64,000 nt of DNA from Burkholderia cenocepacia (lineage in GTDB: Bacteria > Pseudomonadota > Gammaproteobacteria > Burkholderiales > Burkholderiaceae): contig NZ_UAQZ01000002.1 of assembly GCF_900446215.1 (NCBI RefSeq), positions 124,001 through 188,000 on the forward strand, in the 5' to 3' direction. Under the pieces are notes generated by a model that saw only the letters and a program-made list of their open reading frames with translations, was not told the origin of the DNA and ran no database searches. This document shows positions 1-9,223 of this stretch, piece after piece. Both the position numbers and the translations under genes were made by a program. How positions within the stretch are numbered: the stretch's first letter is position 1; the number at the start of each line of letters is the position of its first letter.

Positions 1-1285
1 GTGCGACGCGCGGCGCGTACGGATTCGTGCCGTCCGCGTGGCGATGCGTGCGGCCGCGGCGATCGAGCATCGCGGTGACGAGCGCGCTGTCGTCGATGTC
101 CGGGTAGTACGGGTTCGCGTACTGGAACGCCCAGCCGCCCGGTTCGACGTCGGCCGGGACGTTCTCGATCCAGTCGCCGCGCAGGTCGTTCACCTGCCGC
201 GCGGCCAGCCAGTCGTACGCGCGTGCGATGCGCTCGTCGAGTTCGCGCAGCGTGCCGGCAGCCGTCTCGCCGGTTTCCGGCGCCGCGACACCGCGCGCCT
301 GCTCGAGCGCCATCGTGCTCCAGGCGGTATCCCAGACCGGCGACAGGCACGGCTGGCAATACACGCTGCCGTCCGGCCGCGTGACCAGCAGCTTTTCCAG
401 CGCGTTTTCGCAATCGCGACGCAGCGGATGGTCGTCCGGATAGCCGAGCACCTGCATCATCTGGTAGCTGTAGACGATCGGCGGGAAGATGCCGCCGAGC
501 CCGTCCTCGCCGTTCATCCGTTCCGCGCACCACGCTTGCGCATGCCGGATCGCGCGCTGCCGCAGGCGCTTCGGCATCAGCGGCTCGATATGCCGTACCG
601 CGCGGTCGAGCGCGAGGAACAGCCGGCGCATGCCGCGCGCGGGCGGGAAGTAGCGGCGTTCCTGTTCCGGCGGCGTGACGAACAGCTCGCGGATCGAGAC
701 GTTGCGCGGATTGCGTGCACGCGCCTTCAGCGAGCACAGCACCAGCAGCGGCACCATCGTCGTGCGCGCCCAGTACGCGACCTTGTACATCGAGATCGGC
801 ACCCACTTCGGGAACAGCACGAATTCGATCGGCATGAACGGCGCCGCGCGCCACGGCACCTGGCCGAACGTCGCGAGCAGGATGCGGGTGAACACGTTCG
901 AGCGCGCCGCGCCGCCGAGCTTCAGGATCGCGTCGCGCGCGCGGATCATGTGCGGCGCCTGTTCGCTGTCGCCGGCCGCCTTCAGCGCGAAGTACGCCTT
1001 CACGCTGCACGACACGTCCGGCGCGCCGTCGACGTACAGATCCCAGGCGCCGTGCGTGTCGAGCCGCTGGTTCGCGCGCAGGTAGCGCGCCATCTTCTCC
1101 TGGCGCACGTCGTCGATCCGGTCCATGAAATGCATCATCAGGATGTATTCCGCGGTGATCGTCGCGTCGGATTCGAGTTCGAAACACCAGCTGCCGTCGG
1201 GCTGCTGAAGGCGCACGAGTGCGTCGCGTCCACGGGCGATGGCAGTGTCGAGCGTGGACCAGGGAGAGGGGGCCGATTTGTTCAT
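1..1285 (-). CDS. shc: Squalene-hopene cyclase, 3' end outside the window
   Basis: Cyclises squalene to hopene/diplopterol at the inner membrane, the committed step of hopanoid synthesis. The visible 428 residues (of roughly 650 usual) begin MNKSAPSPWSTLD and show a QW-type repeat, QQPDGSW, at residues 27-33. The class II cyclase acid motif DIDD lies at residues 396-399 and supplies the protonating Asp. The C-terminal QW repeats lie beyond base 1. The gene is divergent from a TetR gene 64 bp away, so that gap should hold both promoters. B. cenocepacia is known to carry two shc paralogues, one of them on the third replicon; gene order suggests this is that copy (recalled, not checked). Confidence 0.93.
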   Translation of the reverse strand, partial: MNKSAPSPWSTLDTAIARGRDALVRLQQPDGSWCFELESDATITAEYILMMHFMDRIDDVRQEKMARYLRANQRLDTHGAWDLYVDGAPDVSCSVKAYFALKAAGDSEQAPHMIRARDAILKLGGAARSNVFTRILLATFGQVPWRAAPFMPIEFVLFPKWVPISMYKVAYWARTTMVPLLVLCSLKARARNPRNVSIRELFVTPPEQERRYFPPARGMRRLFLALDRAVRHIEPLMPKRLRQRAIRHAQAWCAERMNGEDGLGGIFPPIVYSYQMMQVLGYPDDHPLRRDCENALEKLLVTRPDGSVYCQPCLSPVWDTAWSTMALEQARGVAAPETGETAAGTLRELDERIARAYDWLAARQVNDLRGDWIENVPADVEPGGWAFQYANPYYPDIDDSALVTAMLDRRGRTHRHADGTNPYAPRVA

Positions 1286-1349
1286 GCGGCGGATCATACC
1301 ATCCAGCCGGAATGTTTATCTCGAGACGTGCAGTGCTACCATCCGCACC

Positions 1350-2036
1350 ATGAAAAAACGCCTCGAACCCGCGCCGCGCGACGTGTCCGCGCCCGTCGAA
1401 CCGACCGGAGCGCCCGACGCACGGGCCCCTGAAGGATCATCGGCGCCGCCGGCTGCCGCCGTGGCCGGCGTGCGGCGAAAAAAAGCGCCGGACCAGGTGC
1501 GCGCGCAATTGCTGGCGGCTGCATCGGAGATCGCGACGCATCACGGCGTGGCCGCATTGACGCTCGATGCGGTGGCCGAGCGTGCCGGCGTGACGAAAGG
1601 CGCGCTGCAATATCACTTCGCGAACAAGCAGGGGCTGCTGGATGCGCTGTTCGGGCAGGCGACCGAGCGGTTCGGCGCGCAGATGGCCGCGCGGATGGCG
1701 ACGGATTCCGGCGGCGACGGCGCGGCGGCGCGCGCGTATCTGCATGCGGTGCTCGATGCGGCCAATCCGGCCGCGAGTACCGACGTGCTGCGCGTGCTGG
1801 TCGCGTCGATGATCACCGAGCAGGACACGCGCGCGCGCTGGTCGGTGCCGATGCGCGAATGGACGCGGCCCGACCCGGTGCCGCTCGAGCAGGCCGCGAC
1901 GCTGATGATCTGCCGGCTCGCGGCCGACGGGTTGTGGATTTCCGAACTGCTCGACAGCATCGAGATATCGGACGAATTGCGCGCGGAAATCGTCCGGCAG
2001 CTCGATGCGATGAGCCGGGGCGTGTTTCCGAAGTGA
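1350..2036 (+). CDS. TetR/AcrR family transcriptional regulator
   Basis: A 228-residue DNA-binding repressor-type protein. A proline- and alanine-rich leader of about 35 residues precedes a typical TetR helix-turn-helix, recognisable by LTLDAVAERAGVTKGALQYHF followed by KQGLLDALF. The C-terminal half is the variable ligand-binding helical domain. I chose the ATG at 1350 because it follows the shc start region and leaves the conserved domain complete; a longer in-frame reading from 1239 would run into shc. The divergent arrangement with the hopanoid cyclase suggests it controls shc, itself, or both. The ligand cannot be told from sequence. Confidence 0.88.
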   Translation: MKKRLEPAPRDVSAPVEPTGAPDARAPEGSSAPPAAAVAGVRRKKAPDQVRAQLLAAASEIATHHGVAALTLDAVAERAGVTKGALQYHFANKQGLLDALFGQATERFGAQMAARMATDSGGDGAAARAYLHAVLDAANPAASTDVLRVLVASMITEQDTRARWSVPMREWTRPDPVPLEQAATLMICRLAADGLWISELLDSIEISDELRAEIVRQLDAMSRGVFPK

Positions 2037-2233
2037 TGCGCGGCACGGGATCGATGTCGTCAGGCGAGATTCTGTCGCGCGACGGCGGGTTCGACGTGCC
2101 ACGCGTATCGAGGTCGTGATGGCCGATCACGTTTGGCCGGGACTCCACCCCGTTCCGTTCGATCCCGCGGCAGCGCGTGCATGGGGCATGGCCTTTCGGA
2201 AGCTGCCGGCTACTGAACCACGGGCGTGACCGC

Positions 2234-3142
2234 TCATCCTTGCCGCGGGTTGCGCTGATACCCGGCCCTGAGCGCGTCGACCACGAGTTCCACCGCCCGC
2301 GACGATTTGCGCCGGCTCGGGTAATAGACGTGATGCCCGACAAACGTCGGAAACCAGTCCTCCAGCACCCAGCCGAGCCGGCCGGCTTCGACGTGATGCG
2401 CGACCAGATCCTTCGGCACATATGCGAGCCCGAAGCCGGCGAGCGCCGCGTCGACCATCTGATAGACGTTGTTGAACGTCAACTGCCCTTCGACGCGAAC
2501 CTGCAACTCGCGGCGTCCCTTACTCAACTCCCACGATAGCAGCGCGTTTCTGGTCGGCAACCGCAGATTGATGCAGTTGTGTTGTGTCAGGTCCTGCGGC
2601 GTTTTCGTCGCGGGCCGGGACGCGAGGTAATCGGGAGAACCGATGATCGACATCGTCATGTCCGGCGCGATACGCTGCGCGATCATGTCCTTGGCAACCT
2701 GGTCGCCGAGCCGTATGCCGATGTCGTAGCGACCCGCGACGAGGTCGGTCAGACCATAGTCGTTCACCAGCTCGACCTTGAGCGCCGGATACCGGCGCAG
2801 CAGCGGTTGCAGCCGTGGCCACACGTACTCGTTCGCCGCATAGTCGGTCGCGGTGATCCGGACGTTGCCGGCCGGCTGGTCCGTCATCGCGCGCAGCGAT
2901 TCCAGTTCCACCTCGATTTCCTGAAAGCGTGGGGCGATCGATTCCAGCAACCGCTGGCCGGCCTCGGTCGGCGACACGCTGCGCGTCGTGCGCGTCAGCA
3001 ACGGAATGCCCATGCGCCCCTCCAGCGCGCGCACCGTTCGGCTCAACGCCGATTGAGACACGCCGAGTTGCGCGGCCGCCCGCGTGAAATTGCGCTCGCG
3101 CGCGACGGTCATGAACGCCGCCAGATCGTTGAAGTCTTCCAT
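2234..3142 (-). CDS. LysR family transcriptional regulator
   Basis: A 302-residue LTTR. The N-terminal winged helix-turn-helix reads FTRAAAQLGVSQSALSRTV, and the C-terminal substrate-binding domain follows from about residue 90. I chose the ATG at 3142; two upstream in-frame GTG codons would add five residues. It is divergent from the cupin/CMD/SDR/tautomerase operon, and a perfect palindrome lies at 3159-3172 between them. That layout makes it the probable regulator of the operon. It belongs to the large group of LTTRs placed next to quinone- or aromatic-handling oxidoreductases; the inducer is unknown. Confidence 0.9.
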   Translation of the reverse strand: MEDFNDLAAFMTVARERNFTRAAAQLGVSQSALSRTVRALEGRMGIPLLTRTTRSVSPTEAGQRLLESIAPRFQEIEVELESLRAMTDQPAGNVRITATDYAANEYVWPRLQPLLRRYPALKVELVNDYGLTDLVAGRYDIGIRLGDQVAKDMIAQRIAPDMTMSIIGSPDYLASRPATKTPQDLTQHNCINLRLPTRNALLSWELSKGRRELQVRVEGQLTFNNVYQMVDAALAGFGLAYVPKDLVAHHVEAGRLGWVLEDWFPTFVGHHVYYPSRRKSSRAVELVVDALRAGYQRNPRQG

Positions 3143-3158
3143 TGATTCATGCACCACA

Positions 3159-3172
3159 GCATAGGCCTATGC
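3159..3172. promoter_or_regulatory. 14-bp perfect palindrome between LysR and cupin operon
   Basis: GCATAGGCCTATGC is a perfect inverted repeat located 17 bp upstream of the LysR start and about 100 bp upstream of the cupin start. Its position and symmetry fit an operator for the divergent LysR protein. Function is inferred from position only. Confidence 0.5.
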
Positions 3173-3272
3173 CGATTTTGCCATCTAGTCGCATGAATCG
3201 CGAGTCATTAAAGTGGGATGGCTGGCCGCCGGAGCGATCCATGCGGCACCTTTTTCGGCAGAGGACGACATC

Positions 3273-3683
3273 ATGGAACTGAAGCGCGCGGGCTCGCAGC
3301 CCTCGATCAAGGGCCCCGACGAATGGTTCACCGGCGCGGTCCGGATCGACCCGCTGAACGCACCGCCGCCGCCGGCGCGCGTGTCGTGCGCCAGCGTGAC
3401 GTTCGAGCCGGGCGCACGCACCGCATGGCACACGCATCCGCTCGGCCAGACGCTGCTCGTGACCGCCGGCTGCGGCTGGACGCAATGCGACGGCGAGCCG
3501 CGCGTCGAGATCCGCGCGGGCGACGTGATCTGGTGCCCGCCCGGTCACAAGCACTGGCACGGCGCGACGTCGACCACCGCGATGACCCATATCGCGATTC
3601 AGGAAGCGCTCGACGGCAAGAACGTCGACTGGCTGGACAAGGTGACGGACGAGCAATACCTCGGTAGCGGCGAACCGCAATGA
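3273..3683 (+). CDS. Cupin-domain protein
   Basis: A 136-residue single-domain cupin. The metal-binding cupin motif 1 is visible as [16 protein letters not shown], and motif 2 as [16 protein letters not shown]. This form is common in small metal-dependent cupins similar to plant-type mandelonitrile lyases and quercetinase-like proteins. I chose the ATG at 3273, which begins MELKRAG and follows a GAGGA ribosome-binding site. An in-frame ATG at 3213 would add 20 residues ending in AIHAAPFSA, but it lacks a positive n-region for a signal peptide. The stop codon overlaps the next gene's ATG (ATGA), so the two are translationally coupled. Substrate unknown. Confidence 0.88.
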   Translation: MELKRAGSQPSIKGPDEWFTGAVRIDPLNAPPPPARVSCASVTFEPGARTAWHTHPLGQTLLVTAGCGWTQCDGEPRVEIRAGDVIWCPPGHKHWHGATSTTAMTHIAIQEALDGKNVDWLDKVTDEQYLGSGEPQ

Positions 3684-4606
3684 ACGCGCCCGCTGCCCTG
3701 ACTCCGATGCCAGCTGGAGGTCGTTGGCCGCGTCGGTTGGCGGGGCGAAAAGCGATGGACGCAACGTCAACCGGCCCGAACCCGTCACCGATGTGCAATA
3801 CGGCGCACGGTGACGATCGCACGCGTCGCCCGTTGCGGTTCGTCGCCGCGACGGGCCTGGCGCTGCTCGCCGCCGCGTGCACTCACATGCAAAGGACCGA
3901 CACCATGCAGGAACCCTTGTCTTCCCCCGATTTGAAAGCGGTCGCCCCGGCCTTCGAGCGATACACGACGCACACCGTGTTCGACGGCTTGTGGAAGCGG
4001 CCGCACCTGTCGCCGCGCGATCGCAGCATCGTGACGCTGTCGGTGCTGATCGCCCGCGGCCAGACCGTCGAGATGCCGCTGCATGTCCGCCTCGCGCTGG
4101 ATCACGGCGTGAAGCCCGCGGAAATATCGGAAATGATCGCGCACCTGGCCTTTTACGCGGGATGGGCCAACGCGAGCGCCGCGTCGATCGTCGTCAAGCA
4201 CGTCTATGACGAACGCGGCATCGGGCCCGATCAGCTTGCGCCGGCGGACGCCACGCCGCTGCCGCTGAACGAGGCGGCCGAGGCGCAGCGCGCACGGACG
4301 GTCGCGGAAAACTTCGGCGCCGTCGCGCCGGGCGTGGTCGAGTACACGACCGATGCGCTGTTTCGCGACCTGTGGCTTCGCCCGGGGCTCGCGCCGCGCG
4401 ACCGCAGCCTGGTGACGGTGAGTGCGCTCGTCGCCAACGGCCAGGTGGCGCAGATCCCGTATCACCTGAACCGCGCGATGGACAACGGGCTCACGCAGGC
4501 CGAGGCATCCGAGGCGTTGACGCAACTGGCGTTCTACGCGGGATGGCCGAACGTCTTTTCGGCGATGCCCGTGTTCAAGGATGTGTTTTCACGGCGCGCG
4601 GCGTGA
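3680..4606 (+). CDS. Carboxymuconolactone decarboxylase-like lipoprotein with two CMD repeats
   Basis: A 308-residue protein with two tandem carboxymuconolactone decarboxylase repeats: [19 protein letters not shown] in the first and [19 protein letters not shown] in the second, each followed by an LAFYAGW segment. No CxxC pair is present, so an AhpD-type peroxidase role is unlikely. Upstream is a hydrophobic stretch ending in the lipobox-like [10 protein letters not shown] (Cys67), suggesting membrane anchoring outside the cytoplasm. The ATGA overlap favours the start at 3680, but a start near 3791 would give a more normal signal-peptide length. It belongs to the operon with the cupin, SDR and tautomerase. 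Confidence 0.85.
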   Translation: MNAPAALTPMPAGGRWPRRLAGRKAMDATSTGPNPSPMCNTAHGDDRTRRPLRFVAATGLALLAAACTHMQRTDTMQEPLSSPDLKAVAPAFERYTTHTVFDGLWKRPHLSPRDRSIVTLSVLIARGQTVEMPLHVRLALDHGVKPAEISEMIAHLAFYAGWANASAASIVVKHVYDERGIGPDQLAPADATPLPLNEAAEAQRARTVAENFGAVAPGVVEYTTDALFRDLWLRPGLAPRDRSLVTVSALVANGQVAQIPYHLNRAMDNGLTQAEASEALTQLAFYAGWPNVFSAMPVFKDVFSRRAA

Positions 4607-4634
4607 CCTGCGCGCAACTGAAGAGAGGAACATC

Positions 4635-5372
4635 ATGACCGACAACATCGACGGCAAGGTCGTCGTTATTACCGGCGCGAGCAGCGGCCTCGGCGAAGAA
4701 ACCGCGCGGCATCTGGCGCAACGTGGTGCGAAGCTGGTGCTCGGCGCGCGTCGCGTGGACCGGCTGGAGCGGCTCGCCGACGAAATCGGCGCGGGACGGC
4801 AAGCGATGCTCGAAACGGACGTCACCGAACGCGACGCAGTCCAGCGCCTGGTCGACCGCGCGGTCGACCTGCACGGCCGCATCGACGTGATGCTGAACAA
4901 CGCGGGGCTGATGCCGAGCTCGATGCTCGAACGCCTGCACGTCGACGAATGGGACCGGATGATCGACGTCAACATCAAGGGCGTGCTGTATGGCATCGCC
5001 GCCGCGCTGCCGCACATGATCCGGCAGAAGGGCGGGCACATCATCAACGTGTCGTCCGTGGCCGGGCACAAGGTCGGCCCGGGCGGCGCCGTGTACGCGG
5101 CGACCAAGCATGCGGTGCGCGCGCTGACCGAAGGCTTGCGGCAGGAGGTCAAGCCGCACAACATCCGCACGACCATCCTGTCGCCGGGGGCGGTGGCGAC
5201 CGAGCTGACCCGGACCATTACCGACCCGGACGTCGCGAAGGGCATGAGCCAGGTGTATCAGCAGGCCATCCCGGCATCGGCGTTCGCGCGCGCGGTGGAA
5301 TACGCGATGAGCCAGCCCGACGACGTGGACATCAACGAAGTGCTGTTCCGGCCCACGAATCAGGCCTATTGA
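4635..5372 (+). CDS. Short-chain dehydrogenase/reductase
   Basis: A 245-residue classical SDR that oxidises or reduces an alcohol/carbonyl with NAD(P). The Rossmann glycine motif TGASSGLG lies near residue 14, the structural NNAG motif is present (LNNAGLMP), and the catalytic set is NVSSVAG (Ser) plus YAATK (Tyr, Lys). I chose the ATG at 4635, preceded by AGAGGAAC, over an in-frame upstream ATG at 4581 that would overlap the previous gene. It is the third gene of the operon, 28 bp after the CMD protein. The substrate is unknown. Confidence 0.92.
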   Translation: MTDNIDGKVVVITGASSGLGEETARHLAQRGAKLVLGARRVDRLERLADEIGAGRQAMLETDVTERDAVQRLVDRAVDLHGRIDVMLNNAGLMPSSMLERLHVDEWDRMIDVNIKGVLYGIAAALPHMIRQKGGHIINVSSVAGHKVGPGGAVYAATKHAVRALTEGLRQEVKPHNIRTTILSPGAVATELTRTITDPDVAKGMSQVYQQAIPASAFARAVEYAMSQPDDVDINEVLFRPTNQAY

Positions 5373-5420
5373 GTACGGCCGCGCGCATGCGGCCGTTGTC
5401 GAATGTCGGAGAAGAACGCT

Positions 5421-5648
5421 ATGCCCCACATCATCGTCAAAGCGTGGCCCGGGAAAACCGAGGAGCAGAAGCAACGTCTGGCGGACGCCATCACACGCGA
5501 CGTGATGACGATACTCGGTTATGGTCAGGAGTCCGTGTCAGTCGGCTTCGAGGAAATTCCCTCGGATAGGTGGAAGGAAGAAGTCTATCGTCCGGATATC
5601 GAGGCGCGTGCCGCAACGCTGTACAAAAAACCGGGCTACCGGATGTAA
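5421..5648 (+). CDS. 4-oxalocrotonate tautomerase-family protein
   Basis: A 75-residue small tautomerase. The mature protein would start at Pro2 ([11 protein letters not shown]), the catalytic base of this superfamily, which decides the start at 5421 over an ATG six codons upstream. A GGAGAAG ribosome-binding site precedes it. It ends the cupin-CMD-SDR-tautomerase operon. Its relatives act on keto-enol pairs, which suits an operon handling small unsaturated keto acids or quinone-like compounds, but the actual substrate is unknown. Confidence 0.9.
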   Translation: MPHIIVKAWPGKTEEQKQRLADAITRDVMTILGYGQESVSVGFEEIPSDRWKEEVYRPDIEARAATLYKKPGYRM

Positions 5649-5935
5649 GCGCGCATCGCAGGCACGCCGGCTTTGACACGGGTCGCTCTGCAAGTGCAAG
5701 TCCCCGTGCCGAAGCCACGATGAAGTGCGGCTGCGCCTATGTCGACGCGGCGCGCTCGTCGAGGTGTTGCCGGGGACTGGCGGCCCGAGCCGCTCGCCGC
5801 ATCGCTCGCCGTCGCTCATCGGCGTAACCTTTCGCCGTGCGTGCGGGCTTTCATGGACTGGATCGGGGGCGTATTGGCGCCGTATCTGGATTAGCGGGGT
5901 AGGGGCGACGTGTCGGGGGATGTGGTCCGTTGGCG

Positions 5936-6301
5936 TTATGCAAACTTGCCGACATCCGCGGCTTCCTTGACGAATCGTCCGGTCGCCAGCAGCGCCTGTT
6001 CGATGTCAGCGACGATGGCCCGATTGTTGACCGGCGCGGTCACGCACCATCCCCAGAGATCGTCGTCGATTTCATAGTGGCCGCGGGCATACGACCAATA
6101 GCTGAAATAGCGGTCCTGCGACCCGGCGATCTGCGGGTCGTCGAGGCCGTCCGGATGCGCGAGCCGGACGGAATGCAGCGCATCCCGGAGCATGGCGGCG
6201 ACGTCGGGAAAGTCGGCCGCACGATGGTCGTCGAGTATTTCGACCAGCAGATCGCTACCGTGATAAACCGGTCGAACCCGGAATCGAATCGTGTGGATCA
6301 T
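5936..6301 (-). CDS. Conserved hypothetical protein
   Basis: A 121-residue soluble protein starting MIHTIRFRVRP. It is rich in Asp and aromatic residues (FSYWSYARGHYEIDDDLWGWC). I recognise no domain or catalytic motif. Its ATG overlaps the stop of the upstream hydrolase gene by 4 bp (ATGA), so it is translationally coupled to it and probably works with it. The 287 bp between it and the tautomerase gene downstream hold nothing I can identify. Confidence 0.7.
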   Translation of the reverse strand: MIHTIRFRVRPVYHGSDLLVEILDDHRAADFPDVAAMLRDALHSVRLAHPDGLDDPQIAGSQDRYFSYWSYARGHYEIDDDLWGWCVTAPVNNRAIVADIEQALLATGRFVKEAADVGKFA

Positions 6302-7245
6302 CGCTCGGTTTTTTGTTGCGGAAACGCGTGGCGCGCGCACCGATCGTCTGGCGATGCCTGAACGAACGCCGCAATGGCTTCCACCACACCGCTTGCCAAA
6401 GGGAGATCCGGGTTCGAATACGCGGCAAGATTGTCGTCGAGCGTATCCGTGTGAACGGCCTTGAGCACGTGATTGGCATTCGCGACGATCGTCAGCCGGG
6501 CGCCTGGACTCGCGTCCTTCAACCGTTGCGCGTCCTGCACGCCCACCTGAATATCGCGCGCGCCCTGCACGATCAGCACCGGTTTCGCATACCCGGCCAG
6601 AAGGGCCGCCGGATCGATGGCCAGTTCGCTCATCAGGAACCGCTGAACCTGCGGCCTGAACAACGGCATCAGTGCAGGATCGATCGTGGCTGCGTCGACC
6701 GTCTTCCCGGCTTCGAGCGATTCGAGTATCGACATCGCGTTGCCCAGAACGGCGGCATTCGCGGGGTTCGACCGCAGTTGCTGCGTCAACACCTGTGCGA
6801 GCGGCCGCCCCGGCGTGGACACGAGGATCAGGCCGTGGATGTCGGCGGTTTGCCGCGCCGCCGACAACGCGACCCATCCTCCCTCGCTATGCCCCAGCAC
6901 CCATACGCGGCGCGCACCGGTCCGCGCACGGATGGCCGCCACCCACGCGCGGACGTCTGCCGCGTAGTCGTCGATCGTGACGTCGTCCGCTTCCGCGATC
7001 GCCGAAGCGCTACCGTACATGCCGCGCTTGTCGATGCGAACCGACGCGATACCTTGGCCGAGCAATCCTTCGGCGAGCAACCGGTAAGTCGATGCCTGAA
7101 GGCCGTTTGGTCCGTTGCCGTTCCGGTCGGTCGGACCCGATCCCGGCACGATCAGCACCACCGGAGCATCGCCCGCCGCTGGAGACGACAGCGTGCCGCT
7201 CAGCGGGCCGACAGGCCCCGGTATTTCGATTTCCGTCTGCATCAT
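6298..7245 (-). CDS. Alpha/beta hydrolase
   Basis: A 315-residue serine hydrolase of the dienelactone hydrolase/acyl-peptidase type. The oxyanion region reads VVLIVPGSGPTDRNGNG, the nucleophile elbow is GHSEGG, and a C-terminal acid/His pair is visible near GARDIQVG and NANHVLKAV. The GPTDRNGN motif is typical of the cytoplasmic esterases often annotated as alpha/beta fold hydrolases with an Asp-Arg-Asn-Gly loop. I chose the start MMQTEIEIPGP at 7245. It lies 49 bp downstream of a LysR gene on the same strand and overlaps the next gene, suggesting one transcript. Substrate unknown. Confidence 0.9.
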   Translation of the reverse strand: MMQTEIEIPGPVGPLSGTLSSPAAGDAPVVLIVPGSGPTDRNGNGPNGLQASTYRLLAEGLLGQGIASVRIDKRGMYGSASAIAEADDVTIDDYAADVRAWVAAIRARTGARRVWVLGHSEGGWVALSAARQTADIHGLILVSTPGRPLAQVLTQQLRSNPANAAVLGNAMSILESLEAGKTVDAATIDPALMPLFRPQVQRFLMSELAIDPAALLAGYAKPVLIVQGARDIQVGVQDAQRLKDASPGARLTIVANANHVLKAVHTDTLDDNLAAYSNPDLPLASGVVEAIAAFVQASPDDRCARHAFPQQKTER

Positions 7246-7294
7246 GTGTGAATGACGTTCCTGATCCGTGTGGTGATGAACTTCGGGCACGGCA

Positions 7295-8188
7295 TCAACG
7301 TACCGAATCCCGCGCCTCGCCAAGCACCCATTCCGCAAACGCCTGTACCGGCGCCGCGCTCAATTCGATCGGCTCGGGCAGCACGAGGCAGAAGTTTTTT
7401 GTCACCGCTTTGCCGTCCGGCCAGGGCGCGACCAGACGCCCTTGCTCAAGCTCGGCCCCGATGTAAAGGCGCGGCACCAGTGCGACACCGAGGCCGGCCA
7501 GCGCGGCCTCGATCAGCATCGAATGGAGATCGTATCGCGGGCCGACCGCCGAATTGGTCAGCACGATGCCGGCCTCCTGCGCATAGATCTGCCACGCATC
7601 CGGATTCTGCCGCCGGTGAAGGCGCGGGAGCGCATCCAGCGACGGGTTCGCGCCAGCGTCTTCGAGCAGCGACGGGCTGCAGACGGGCACCAGCACCTCT
7701 TCCAGCAGCGGATGCAGATGCATGCCGGCCCACGCCGGATGCGCGAAATGAATGGCTGCGTCGAATCCGCTGCCGGCCAGGAGGAACGGCTCCATCCGTT
7801 CGGCGATGTGCACGGTGATGGTCGGATGCCGATCCTGAAAGCGCTTCAGCCGGGGGATCAGCCAGCGGGTCGCGAAGGTCGGAATCGCGGCGATATCGAG
7901 ACTCGCGCCTGCCACGGGCTGGCCCATCAGATACAGGCTGTCCCGTTCCAGCCGATCGAGAATCTCGCGCACCTGCACCGCGTATCGCGTGCCGTTGGGC
8001 GCCAGCCGCACGCGGTTGCCGACGCGCTCGAACAGCGTCACGCCCAGAAACGCCTCCAGCCGGCCGATCTGGCGACTGACGGCGCCCTCGGTGCGGGCCA
8101 GTTCGTCGGCGGCGCGGGCGAAACTGCCGTGTCGGGCCGCCGCCTCGAAGGCCAGGAGCGCGGAATTGCTCGGAATCTTGCGTCGCAT
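7295..8188 (-). CDS. LysR family transcriptional regulator (GcvA-like)
   Basis: A 297-residue LTTR beginning MRRKIPSNSALLAFEAAARHGS, the GcvA-like style of N-terminus, with helix-turn-helix FARAADELARTEGAVSRQIG and a full effector-binding domain. It is on the same strand as the following hydrolase and hypothetical gene. It also faces the divergent 8356-10069 unit, so it could regulate either set; the 167-bp gap upstream of it probably holds both promoters. Confidence 0.9.
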   Translation of the reverse strand: MRRKIPSNSALLAFEAAARHGSFARAADELARTEGAVSRQIGRLEAFLGVTLFERVGNRVRLAPNGTRYAVQVREILDRLERDSLYLMGQPVAGASLDIAAIPTFATRWLIPRLKRFQDRHPTITVHIAERMEPFLLAGSGFDAAIHFAHPAWAGMHLHPLLEEVLVPVCSPSLLEDAGANPSLDALPRLHRRQNPDAWQIYAQEAGIVLTNSAVGPRYDLHSMLIEAALAGLGVALVPRLYIGAELEQGRLVAPWPDGKAVTKNFCLVLPEPIELSAAPVQAFAEWVLGEARDSVR

Positions 8189-8355
8189 CGGGATCGAGTT
8201 GGTGAGTGCGCTCGACGGCCTGCTTGATCAAATATCACTGAAGGCTGATTTTAAGTCGATATCTGCGCGGAAAACAGCAGATTAGCATTACGTCACTGCA
8301 CTGAATATCCCGCATTCGAAGCCCAGGATGCACATCCGTCACGAAGGACAATCCG

Positions 8356-8886
8356 ATGATCTACACCGTGGAATGCAGCTTCGCCGACCCTGCCAGCGAA
8401 GCCGAATGGAATGACTTCTACAGTGCCGACAAGCTGCCGGCCCTCATCTCGGTGACCGGCTTCCACACGTCGCAGCGTTTCAGGGCGGTAAGCGACGGCT
8501 GCCCCGTCTACCTGGCCATTCACACGATCGACGGCCTCGACGTGCTGACCGGAGACGAATATCGGCAGAAGGGCGGCGGCAATTTCGCGCGCTGGCAGCA
8601 ACACATCACCGACTGGCACCGCAATCTCTACGGCGATATCGGTCGGGCACCGGCGGTCGATGCCGGCGAATTGCTCGCGCTGAGTGCCGGCGGGCCCGAT
8701 CCGCTGATCGGGCTGGGCCTGAAGCCGCTGGCCATGCAAGCCGTGGCGCTGGCGCAGTGCCCGGCGCGTCGCTGGCTCGCGGTCCTGCCGCGCCGCGACG
8801 CCGCGCTTGCCGGGAACCTGCCGGCCGGCCTCGACCTGTATGCGCCGATGACGCCGCAACTGACGAAGCAGGCCCGCGATGCCTAA
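8356..8886 (+). CDS. Uncharacterised protein, probable ferredoxin-like alpha+beta fold
   Basis: A 176-residue protein preceded by AAGGA. Its first part (MIYTVECSFADPASEAEWNDFY, then LPALISVTGFHTSQRF) resembles dimeric alpha+beta-barrel proteins that place a substrate between two beta-sheets, such as EthD-like and DUF4286-like proteins. I cannot name an exact family. It overlaps the next gene by 8 bp and is the first of three genes with a tautomerase-like and a metallo-beta-lactamase-fold protein. Confidence 0.75.
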   Translation: MIYTVECSFADPASEAEWNDFYSADKLPALISVTGFHTSQRFRAVSDGCPVYLAIHTIDGLDVLTGDEYRQKGGGNFARWQQHITDWHRNLYGDIGRAPAVDAGELLALSAGGPDPLIGLGLKPLAMQAVALAQCPARRWLAVLPRRDAALAGNLPAGLDLYAPMTPQLTKQARDA

Positions 8887-9205
8887 CGTGACGTTCCATA
8901 TCGATGCGGACCGCATGCCGCCCGATGCGCGCCTCGCCGAACTGTCCGCCGACTGCGTCGAACTCTGTACGGCGGTTCTCCAGGCAGAAGTCCGGAACGT
9001 CCACGTCATTTACGTGGCGGTCCGGCACGGATGCGGGCATCCGGTTTACGCGGAAATCCAGTATCGCGAGGCGTCGTGTCGCCCGCTCGCGGTCATGAGC
9101 GCGTTCATGGAAGCGCTGGATCGCGCGATCGTTCGCCGCACGGGCCTGACGGCGCGCATCCGTTGTTTCGGTCATGCCGCGCCGAACCTTCACGCCCGAA
9201 ACTAG
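8879..9205 (+). CDS. Small tautomerase-like protein
   Basis: A 108-residue protein starting MPNVTFHIDADRMP. A proline directly after Met, the beta-alpha pattern and the length resemble the 5-carboxymethyl-2-hydroxymuconate isomerase/tautomerase superfamily, in which Pro1 is catalytic. The similarity is weak and no family signature is certain. It overlaps the preceding gene and lies 18 bp from the MBL-fold gene, so it is part of the same operon. Confidence 0.68.
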   Translation: MPNVTFHIDADRMPPDARLAELSADCVELCTAVLQAEVRNVHVIYVAVRHGCGHPVYAEIQYREASCRPLAVMSAFMEALDRAIVRRTGLTARIRCFGHAAPNLHARN

Positions 9206-9223
9206 CCGCTGCGGAGAAGCAGG

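Noticed and set aside
3213..3272. Signal-peptide extension of the cupin from an upstream ATG
   Set aside because: [13 protein letters not shown] lacks positive residues at its start, and the ATG at 3273 has a good ribosome-binding site.
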